Below, one piece after another: positions 6,570 through 12,789 of a DNA stretch of 42,704 nt. Both the position numbers and the translations under genes were made by a program. This DNA comes from a virus. How positions within the stretch are numbered: position 1 is the stretch's first letter; every line of letters starts with the position of its first letter. The stretch is from positions 1 through 42,704 of the IMG/VR virus record IMGVR_UViG_3300042475_000151; one strand, 5' to 3'. Under the pieces are notes generated by a model. The model worked only from the letters and a program-made list of their open reading frames with translations, had not been told where the DNA came from and ran no database searches.

Positions 6570-8438
6570 ATGAGTTTCGTAACGCTAGATTTTGAAACGT
6601 ACTATGCGAAGGACTTCAGTCTGTCGAAGATGACGACTGAGGAATACATTCGCGACCCGCGCTTTCAAATCATCGGCGTAGGTGTCAAAGAGAACGATGG
6701 CGAACCCGTTTGGTTTTCTGGATCTCACGATGAGATTAAAGAATTCTTAAACAGGTTTGACTGGAGCAGCACCGCTGTCCTATGTCACAACGCCATGTTC
6801 GACGGAGCGATACTGGAGTGGGTTCTGGATATTCATCCGAACTTCTACTACGACACGCTGTGCATGGCTCGTGCTTTACACGGGGTCGATGCAGGTGGAT
6901 CGCTTGCTGCGCTTGTTCAGCGTTACGAGATTGGTGAGAAGGGAACCGAAGTACACAACAACATCGGGAAACGGAGAGAGGACTTCTCTCCGGCAGAACT
7001 GGAGTTGTATGGGCACTATTGCATGAACGACGTTGAACTAACGTGCAATTTGTTTGCTCGTATGGCTCCAGTTTTTCCCGAGGTCGAGTTCAATCTGGTG
7101 GACATGACCCTCAAGATGTACACCCGTCCGACGCTGATGGTGGACGATGCGCTGTTGGTCACGAGGCTAGATGAAATTAAAGCCGAGAAGACTGAACTGC
7201 TAAATGGTCTGAGAGGTTTGCTTGACTGTGGGCTAGAGGAAGAAGTTCGCAAGAAACTCTGTAGCAACAAACAGTTCGCGCAGATACTGGAGGACTTCAA
7301 CATCCCCGTGCCCATGAAGATCAGTCCGACTACGGGCAACCCGACCTTTGCTCTTGCCAAGAATGATGTGGGGTTCATGGCTCTGCAAGAACATCCCGAC
7401 CCGATCATTCAACAACTCTGCGCGGTTCGTCTGGGTACGAAGTCCACCATCGAAGAGTCACGCATCGAACGCTTCATCGGAATCGGTGCGCGAAACAATG
7501 GCATGCTGCCTATCCCGTTGAAGTATTACGGGGCACACACTGGGCGGTGGTCAGGGCAGGACAGCGTCAACTTCCAGAACTTGCCGAGCCGCGATGCCAA
7601 GAAGAAGGCGTTGAAGAATTCAGTGCTGGCTCCCCGTGGACATGTCGTTATTAACTGTGACAGTTCACAGATCGAAGCGCGTGTGCTGGCGTGGTTAGCC
7701 GAGCAGGAGGACATGGTCGAGGCGTTCCGTAACAAGCGGGATATCTATTCCGAGTTCGCCACGCAGGTCTACAACAGAACTATTACGAAGAAAGATCCGG
7801 TCGAGCGGTTCGTGGGCAAGACCTGCATCCTTGGACTGGGCTACGGCACAGGTGCTGCCAAGTTGCAGCACACTCTGGGCACGGCGCATCCGGTGAGCGT
7901 TCGCCTTGAAGAACATGAGTGCAAGCGCATCGTGCATCTGTACCGACAGGCCAACAGCATGATCCCGAGGTTTTGGAATGACTGTGACCGAGCCTTGTCA
8001 TGGCTGATGAGCACGGGTGCGAACGTTGGTAAGTCTTACTACTTGGACAACAAGCAAGTCGTGGAGATAACGCCGGAAGGCATAAGGCTTCCGAACCGAC
8101 TGTACATCCGCTATCCGAACCTCCGCACTAGCGGCCTTGAAAACGGATGCGTTTACACATCACGCCGTGGCGTAATAAAGATCTGGGGCGGTGCAGTTAC
8201 TGAGAATATCGTGCAAGCCCTCGCCCGAATCATCGTGGGCGAACAGATGCTAAAGATAAACGAACGTTATCGAACTGTACTGACCGTGCATGACGCAGGT
8301 GTCTGGGTTGTCCCAGAATCCGAAGTCGATGACGCCCTTGCATTTATAGTGAAAACTATGTCTACTCCCCCTGACTGGTGTGCCGATCTGCCCGTCGCTT
8401 GCGAGGCTAAATACGGACAATCATATGGGGATTGCTAG
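6570..8438 (+). CDS. polA: Family A DNA polymerase with 3'-5' exonuclease
   Basis: 622 residues from ATG 6570. Exonuclease motifs: Exo I D7-x-E9 (LDFET), Exo II around N74-D78 (CHNAMFD), Exo III near D154 (MNDVELT). Polymerase motif A is CDSSQIEAR with D364; motif B is R413-x3-K417-x3-L421-x3-Y425-G426; motif C is VHDAG with H574-D575. These support a replicative, proofreading polymerase of the phage type without a 5'-3' exonuclease domain. Two points are unusual: the position equivalent to E. coli F762 is Leu (L421), and motif C reads HDA rather than HDE. A TTG at 6564 is less likely because it lies inside the upstream stop. Neighbours are nucleases and helicases of the same replisome. Confidence 0.95.
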   Translation: MSFVTLDFETYYAKDFSLSKMTTEEYIRDPRFQIIGVGVKENDGEPVWFSGSHDEIKEFLNRFDWSSTAVLCHNAMFDGAILEWVLDIHPNFYYDTLCMARALHGVDAGGSLAALVQRYEIGEKGTEVHNNIGKRREDFSPAELELYGHYCMNDVELTCNLFARMAPVFPEVEFNLVDMTLKMYTRPTLMVDDALLVTRLDEIKAEKTELLNGLRGLLDCGLEEEVRKKLCSNKQFAQILEDFNIPVPMKISPTTGNPTFALAKNDVGFMALQEHPDPIIQQLCAVRLGTKSTIEESRIERFIGIGARNNGMLPIPLKYYGAHTGRWSGQDSVNFQNLPSRDAKKKALKNSVLAPRGHVVINCDSSQIEARVLAWLAEQEDMVEAFRNKRDIYSEFATQVYNRTITKKDPVERFVGKTCILGLGYGTGAAKLQHTLGTAHPVSVRLEEHECKRIVHLYRQANSMIPRFWNDCDRALSWLMSTGANVGKSYYLDNKQVVEITPEGIRLPNRLYIRYPNLRTSGLENGCVYTSRRGVIKIWGGAVTENIVQALARIIVGEQMLKINERYRTVLTVHDAGVWVVPESEVDDALAFIVKTMSTPPDWCADLPVACEAKYGQSYGDC

Positions 8439-9097
8439 TGATCAAATGGTCGTACAGCGGACTGAAGGACTTCACCAAATGTCCGCGCCAGTATCATGAA
8501 GTAAAGGTTTTACAGAACTTCAAGAAGGAAGTAACGGAGCAGATGCGTTACGGAACTGAGGTTCACCAAGCATTAGAGGACTACGTCAGAAACGGTATAC
8601 CACTGAATAGAAATTATGAACGCTTTCAACCTCTGCTGGATGTGCTTATGCGGATGCCGGGGACACGATTCCCTGAGCACAAGATGGCATTGACAATCGA
8701 TAAGCAGCCGTGTGGTTTTGACGATGCAGATTACTGGGTGCGCGGTATTGCTGACTTGTTAATCATAGACGGAGACCATGCTTTCGTTATTGATTACAAG
8801 ACTGGCAAGCCGAAGATGCCTGACCCCGACCAGTTAAAGTTGATGGCGTTGATGGTGTTCGCGCACTTTCCTTCAGTGAAGAAGATCAAAGCTGCGCTTG
8901 CATTCATACTTTATGATGTTTTTATTCCAGAGGAATACGAACGTAATCAAGTTGATTCGATCTGGGATGTGTTCAATCCGGATCTTATGAGGTTGAGTCT
9001 CGCTTACGAGAACAACACTTGGATGCCAAACCCCACTCCGCTTTGTGGTTGGTGTCCTGTAGATACTTGTGAATTCTACAAGCGGAGGAGGAACTGA
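8438..9097 (+). CDS. Cas4/RecB-like PD-(D/E)XK nuclease with Fe-S cysteines
   Basis: 219 residues from GTG 8438, whose first base overlaps the polymerase stop; GGGG at 8426-8429 serves as ribosome binding site. The start WSYSGLKDFTKCPRQYH is typical of the PDDEXK_1 (Cas4/AddB-like) family. Predicted catalytic residues are H44, D107 (GIADLLI), D120 and K122 (VIDYKTGKP), with Q133 following. C15 with C203, C206 and C211 could bind a 4Fe-4S cluster that closes the nuclease fold, as in Cas4 and AddB. The expected role is exonuclease processing of ends for recombination or host DNA breakdown. There are no CRISPR genes nearby, so no CRISPR role is implied. Confidence 0.85.
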   Translation: MIKWSYSGLKDFTKCPRQYHEVKVLQNFKKEVTEQMRYGTEVHQALEDYVRNGIPLNRNYERFQPLLDVLMRMPGTRFPEHKMALTIDKQPCGFDDADYWVRGIADLLIIDGDHAFVIDYKTGKPKMPDPDQLKLMALMVFAHFPSVKKIKAALAFILYDVFIPEEYERNQVDSIWDVFNPDLMRLSLAYENNTWMPNPTPLCGWCPVDTCEFYKRRRN

Positions 9098-9098
9098 G

Positions 9099-9380
9099 AT
9101 GGCTTACGTAAACAAACCCCGCCCGTACAAGAAAGAGTATCAGCAACAGAAAGCCCGTAAGGAACATGCAGATCGCATGGAGCGTCAACGTGCGCGCCGC
9201 GCTGTTGATAAGAACGGTAAAGATTTAAATGGTAACGGAAAAGCAGATCGACGCGAGGGCAAGGACATTGCCCACAAGAAAGCGTTATCGAAAGGTGGAA
9301 CCAACAAAGACGGTTACACCATCCAGTCAATTCGTCGCAACCGCTCTTTCAAACGTACCTCAAGCGGAGCGATGAAGTAG
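9099..9380 (+). CDS. Small basic protein with EF-hand-like loop and HNH-like tail
   Basis: 93 residues from ATG 9099 with a strong GGAGGAGG at 9084-9091. The first 35 residues are highly basic and helical. Residues 42-53 (DLNGNGKADRRE) fit a 12-residue EF-hand calcium loop, with D1, N3, N5, G6, D9 and E12 in place. Then follows GKDIAHKKALSKGGTN and, after a gap, RRNRSFKR, which resembles the second half of an HNH nuclease (His, GGxN, Asn). The first HNH half is absent, so activity is doubtful. It may instead be a virion-associated or nucleic-acid-binding protein related to HNH folds. It is the last gene before the structured gap. Confidence 0.6.
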   Translation: MAYVNKPRPYKKEYQQQKARKEHADRMERQRARRAVDKNGKDLNGNGKADRREGKDIAHKKALSKGGTNKDGYTIQSIRRNRSFKRTSSGAMK

Positions 9381-9546
9381 TCCCCACAAGGTATGAGTGT
9401 GGAGGACAGGGCAGTTCCCACCCACTTCTGCCCTAGCGTAGTCATAAGCGCTCAACCATGCCATTCAAGGCAGCGGCTATCTAACTGATTCTCACCGCTG
9501 TGACTTGAACGACTGGCCCCCGTAAGGGGCTTCTTCAAGAGGAATT
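9381..9546 (+). other. Structured intergenic region with several hairpins
   Basis: The longest gap in the plus-strand block. I find no convincing gene or tRNA, but several inverted repeats follow each other: CCACA/TGTGG (9384-9388 with 9398-9402); AGGGCAG/CTGCCCT (9408-9414 with 9428-9434); AGCG/CGCT (9435-9438 with 9450-9453); TGCC/GGCA (9459-9462 with 9469-9472), which competes with CAGCGG/CCGCTG (9471-9476 with 9495-9500); and the terminator-like hairpin at 9516-9530. This could be a processed leader, a small RNA, or a terminator and regulatory zone upstream of the helicase gene. No clear sigma-70 promoter was seen. Confidence 0.5.
9515..9536 (+). terminator. Hairpin terminator candidate before the SNF2 helicase gene
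   Basis: GCCCC (9516-9520) pairs with GGGGC (9526-9530) around the five-base loop CGTAA, with a possible extra G-T pair. It is followed by TTCTTC, a poor T tract, so termination may be partial. The ribosome binding site AAGAGGAA of the next gene starts a few bases later, which also allows a role in translation control. Confidence 0.45.
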
Positions 9547-11133
9547 ATGGAAGTCATAGAGAACACGGCGCTACGCCTAACCGTGCCGAATCAAGTTGCT
9601 CAGAACATCCTGAGTAAAGTTGAAAAGAGCGAGTTGATCATCGACTGCGGAACAGCCAAAGACATTGCTGTCTACTGGGGTTTCGATGAAGCATCGTTGC
9701 TAACTTATCTACTCGACGGTGAACTTCCGAAGGAAGGCACACCTATCATCCCGTCGCCAATACTCAGAGATTACAACTGGCCGGGCGTCTTCAAACCATT
9801 TGATCACCAGAAGAGTACTGCATCATTCCTAAGTCTGAGGCAGAGAGCGTTCTGCTTTAACGAAGCCGGGACAGGCAAGACCTCTGCTGCGATATGGGCA
9901 GCGGACTACCTGATGACACTAGGCTTGGTAAAAAGAGTTCTAGTGATCTGCCCGTTGTCGATCATGCACTCAGCATGGCAAGCAGACATCTTCAAGACCG
10001 CGATGCATCGTTCATGCGGCGTGGCATATGGCGATGGTGCGAAGCGGAAACAAATTATCAACAACCCTTACGACTTCATCGTTATTAATTATGACGGAGT
10101 TGCAATCGTCAGGGATGAGATTCGTAACGGTGGATTCGATCTGATCATCGTTGATGAGGCGAATGCATACAAGACACCGACGACGAAACGATGGAAGACG
10201 TTAGCGTCAATCATTACATCTGATACACGCCTGTGGATGATGACCGGCACACCTGCCTCGCAGTCTCCGGTGGATGCCTATGGCCTTGCGAAGTTGATCT
10301 CACCGTACCGTGTACCGAAGTTCATGAGTGCGTGGCGGGATAAAGTTATGCGCCAAGTCTCACGATTCAAGTGGATGCCCAAACCAGATTCGCAACACGA
10401 AGTGCGTTACGCGCTACAACCTGCGATCCGGTATACCAAGAAAGAATGCTTGGATCTACCAGAGGTGACGTATCAAACCCGTGAAGTACCGCTCACGGTG
10501 CAAGTCGCAAGATACTATAAAACCCTTAAAAATCAGATGTTAATCGAAGCTGCTGGGCAAATGGTGTCAGCAGTCAACGCTGCGGCAAGCATGAGCAAGT
10601 TGCTGCAAATCTCAGGCGGCGCGGTCTACACCGATCACCGCGATGTGGTCGAGTTTGATGTGTCTCCACGCCTTGAAGCGATGCGCGAAGTGCTTGACGA
10701 AACGTCAAACAAAGTTGTAATATTCGTACCGTACATACACACGATTGATGTTGTCACTGAATATCTGAACCGCGAGGGCTACACTAACGAAGTGATCAAA
10801 GGCGATGTGCCACCCAAGACACGCGCCGATATCATCGACAGGTTCCAGTCTCAAGAAAATCCGCGAGTGCTTGTGATTCAACCGCAAGCAGCATCTCACG
10901 GTGTGACTTTGACCGCCGCTGATACGATCATCTTCTGGTCGCCTGTGATGAGCGTTGAGACTTATCTTCAGTGTATCGGTCGTATTGATAGAGTTGGACA
11001 GCGTAATCCGTGTACGGTCGTTCATCTTCAGGGTTCTGATGCTGAGCGTCGCGTGTACAACATGTTGCAAGGTAAAGTTGATTCGCATCAAAAACTAGTT
11101 GATCTGTATAAGCAGGAGTTGGAATCAGTATGA
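9547..11133 (+). CDS. SNF2/DEAD-like superfamily 2 helicase
   Basis: 528 residues from ATG 9547 with AAGAGGAA upstream. Helicase motifs in order: Q-motif-like FDHQ near residue 85; Walker A EAGTGKT (K111, T112); motif Ia VLVICPLSI; Walker B as DEAN (203-206); motif III TGTP (233-236); motif V region with HGVTLTAADTIIFW; motif VI QCIGRIDRVGQ (Q475, R479, R482, Q485). The order and the final IGRIDRVGQ are typical of SNF2-family ATPases, which move on double-stranded DNA. Phage members lie in replication or recombination modules and may displace proteins or remodel forks. The stop overlaps the next ATG (ATGA). Confidence 0.9.
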   Translation: MEVIENTALRLTVPNQVAQNILSKVEKSELIIDCGTAKDIAVYWGFDEASLLTYLLDGELPKEGTPIIPSPILRDYNWPGVFKPFDHQKSTASFLSLRQRAFCFNEAGTGKTSAAIWAADYLMTLGLVKRVLVICPLSIMHSAWQADIFKTAMHRSCGVAYGDGAKRKQIINNPYDFIVINYDGVAIVRDEIRNGGFDLIIVDEANAYKTPTTKRWKTLASIITSDTRLWMMTGTPASQSPVDAYGLAKLISPYRVPKFMSAWRDKVMRQVSRFKWMPKPDSQHEVRYALQPAIRYTKKECLDLPEVTYQTREVPLTVQVARYYKTLKNQMLIEAAGQMVSAVNAAASMSKLLQISGGAVYTDHRDVVEFDVSPRLEAMREVLDETSNKVVIFVPYIHTIDVVTEYLNREGYTNEVIKGDVPPKTRADIIDRFQSQENPRVLVIQPQAASHGVTLTAADTIIFWSPVMSVETYLQCIGRIDRVGQRNPCTVVHLQGSDAERRVYNMLQGKVDSHQKLVDLYKQELESV

Positions 11134-11546
11134 GTTTTAACACTGAAGAATTAGTTGAAGCGTTCATTGCTATACGCACTGCGCGTGATGAGTTGAAGAA
11201 GAAGTACGAAGCAGACGACGCCGTGTTGGAAGAAGACATGAATAAGATCAAAGTTGAATTGTTGAAGATCTGCAATACGGTTGGCGCTGACACGATCAAG
11301 ACTTCTTCTGGAACTGTCATGCGTAAGTTGAACGAACGCTTTTACTGTAGCGATTGGAATGTGTTTGGTAAGTTCGTTCTTGAGAACAGTGCAGTTGAAT
11401 TGTTGGAGCGGCGTATACACCAAACTAATTTCAAGCAGTTCATGTCTGAACATGAGGGGGATGGACTGCCACCCGGTGTCAACGCGATGCGTGAATTTGA
11501 TGTCACGATTCGCAAGCCGTCCTCCTCATCCGTTGTTAACAATTAA
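11130..11546 (+). CDS. Phage hypothetical protein with N-terminal coiled coil, 138 aa
   Basis: ATG 11130 overlaps the helicase stop; the leader contains AATCAGTATGAG, also seen before the gene at 1412. Residues 1-50 form a charged, probably coiled-coil helix (ARDELKKKYEADDAVLEEDM). The middle has a small beta segment (DTIKTSSGTVMRKLNERFY) that recalls Gp157-like or nuclease-inhibitor-like phage proteins. The C-terminus ends with PPGVNAMREFDVTIRKP, probably a strand, then a Ser-rich tail. It sits between a helicase and a possible ssDNA-binding protein, so a recombination accessory role is plausible. I cannot name the family with certainty. Confidence 0.65.
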   Translation: MSFNTEELVEAFIAIRTARDELKKKYEADDAVLEEDMNKIKVELLKICNTVGADTIKTSSGTVMRKLNERFYCSDWNVFGKFVLENSAVELLERRIHQTNFKQFMSEHEGDGLPPGVNAMREFDVTIRKPSSSSVVNN

Positions 11547-11559
11547 GGGAAGGTAACCC

Positions 11560-12423
11560 ATGAGCAATGATCTGATCCTGAGTATTAAAAATGAACTCGC
11601 CGTGCAGGGCGGCGTTGACGCAGACACTCTTGCAGTAGCCGGTGGCGAATCGCAGGAGGGTGCCCTCAAGCGCATTTCTATTGAGGGTGGTGTATTCCGC
11701 AAGATCGTCGGCGGCAAGGAAGTAGGTGCGATTGAAGACCGTCACATGAACGTGATTGTCGTCAAGATGGCACACAACCCGAGCCGTATGTACTACAACT
11801 CCACTTACAAGAAGGGTGTCAAAACCAACCCGGCTTGTTGGTCAAGCGATAGCAAAACGCCGAACCCGGAAGTGCCCGAGCCTGTTGCAGCAGACTGCTT
11901 CAAGTGTCCCATGAGCGCGAAGGGTTCTAGTTCTACGGGTCAGGGGTCTGCTTGCCGTCTGTCGTGGCGTACTGCTGTGGTTCTCCCGAACGATCCTGCC
12001 GGTGATGTGATGCAGTTGGTTGTGCCGTCTGCGTCCTGCTTCAACGAAGAAGTGTCTGGCAAGTGGGGCTTCAAGCCTTACGTCCGTATGCTTGCTAGCA
12101 ACAACATCAGCGTTGGCCGTGTTATCACAAAGGTGCAGTTCGACACAAACTCTTCCTCGCCGAAGTTGTTGTTCTCGCCGGTTGGGGCTGTCCCACCCGA
12201 CATGGTCGATACGATCTCTGAACAGGCGAAGACTCGCGCTGCGGAGATGGCAGTCAAGTTGAACATCATGCCGAAGAAGAATGAGCAGACAGAGGAAGTT
12301 GCTGCTCCTGCTGCGCCAGTCGAGGTCGCTGAGAAGCAACCGAAACTGCGTGAAAAGAAACCCGCTGAAGCCGTCGCTCAGCCAGATCTGGCTAGCGTGG
12401 TGCAGAAGTGGGGCAAGAAGTAA
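11560..12423 (+). CDS. Putative ssDNA-binding-like protein with four-cysteine site
   Basis: 287 residues from ATG 11560 with a strong AAGGGAAGG upstream. Residues ~35-210 look like a beta-rich domain. C93, C113, C116 and C132 are spaced to bind one zinc ion within it, as an insert in an OB-like fold would be. After ~residue 235 comes a low-complexity tail rich in Ala, Pro, Glu and Lys (EEVAAPAAPVEVAEK), ending in LASVVQKWGKK, a possible short interaction helix. Position between the helicase and primase genes and the tail layout fit a phage single-stranded DNA-binding protein, but the tail is not acidic at its very end. The assignment is by context and layout, not by a diagnostic motif. Confidence 0.55.
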   Translation: MSNDLILSIKNELAVQGGVDADTLAVAGGESQEGALKRISIEGGVFRKIVGGKEVGAIEDRHMNVIVVKMAHNPSRMYYNSTYKKGVKTNPACWSSDSKTPNPEVPEPVAADCFKCPMSAKGSSSTGQGSACRLSWRTAVVLPNDPAGDVMQLVVPSASCFNEEVSGKWGFKPYVRMLASNNISVGRVITKVQFDTNSSSPKLLFSPVGAVPPDMVDTISEQAKTRAAEMAVKLNIMPKKNEQTEEVAAPAAPVEVAEKQPKLREKKPAEAVAQPDLASVVQKWGKK

Positions 12424-12432
12424 GGATCGACA

Positions 12433-12747
12433 ATGGCACGACCGTACAGTCAAAAGTTCCTTTTGGATTTGTATCGCAACAATTCCACCTCACTTGGGGT
12501 GAATCTTGCGAGGCTGTGCGTCAACGCTAATCTTCCTGCTACATACGTTGCCGCTGCGTTGGAGACAACGCGAACGACCGTCTACAGTTGGTTCCGAGGC
12601 CAAGGTATACGGGAGGGAAAGCACAACCTGATCAAGACCTTTATTGAACTGGTTGAAGAAGATATGGCTAACGGTGTGTTACCGGCGAAGACTGTCCTTG
12701 ACGCTAAGCGATATATCGAACAGATGATTGGTTCGCCAATCAAGTAA
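12433..12747 (+). CDS. Helix-turn-helix protein, 104 aa
   Basis: ATG 12433 follows the upstream stop by 9 nt, with AAGGA in the gap. Residues ~22-60 form a helix-turn-helix (LARLCVNANLPATYVAAALE followed by TTRTTVYSWFRG), close to Cro/CI-type DNA-binding domains. The C-terminal half is helical (NLIKTFIELVEEDMANG) and may dimerise. It could regulate phage transcription or assist replication initiation, as it lies just before a terminator hairpin and the primase-helicase gene. There is no evidence for a divergent repressor/Cro switch here. Confidence 0.7.
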   Translation: MARPYSQKFLLDLYRNNSTSLGVNLARLCVNANLPATYVAAALETTRTTVYSWFRGQGIREGKHNLIKTFIELVEEDMANGVLPAKTVLDAKRYIEQMIGSPIK

Positions 12748-12759
12748 TCGTCACCATAT

Positions 12760-12786
12760 GGCGGAGGTAACACTCCGCCTTTCTCT
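12760..12786 (+). terminator. Hairpin terminator before the primase-helicase gene
   Basis: GGCGGAG (12760-12766) pairs perfectly with CTCCGCC (12773-12779) around the loop GTAACA and is followed by TTTCTCT. This is the best intrinsic-terminator candidate in the plus-strand block. The hairpin also holds the only good Shine-Dalgarno sequence (GGAGGTAA, 12763-12770) near the next gene, but that is about 20 nt from its ATG, so the hairpin may have a regulatory role. Confidence 0.65.
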
Positions 12787-12789
12787 AAA

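Noticed and set aside
8438-9097. CRISPR-associated Cas4
   Set aside because: Fold and cysteines are Cas4-like, but there are no cas1/cas2 genes or repeats nearby; phage nucleases of this family are common.
9381-9546. tRNA or tmRNA in the structured gap
   Set aside because: No acceptor, D-arm, anticodon and T-arm set could be assembled on either strand; the T-arm-like TTGAAC does not pair correctly.
11842-12453. Minus-strand reading frame of 203 codons opposite the four-cysteine protein
   Set aside because: Shadow of the gene at 11560-12423; Arg/His-rich with no start signal or family resemblance.
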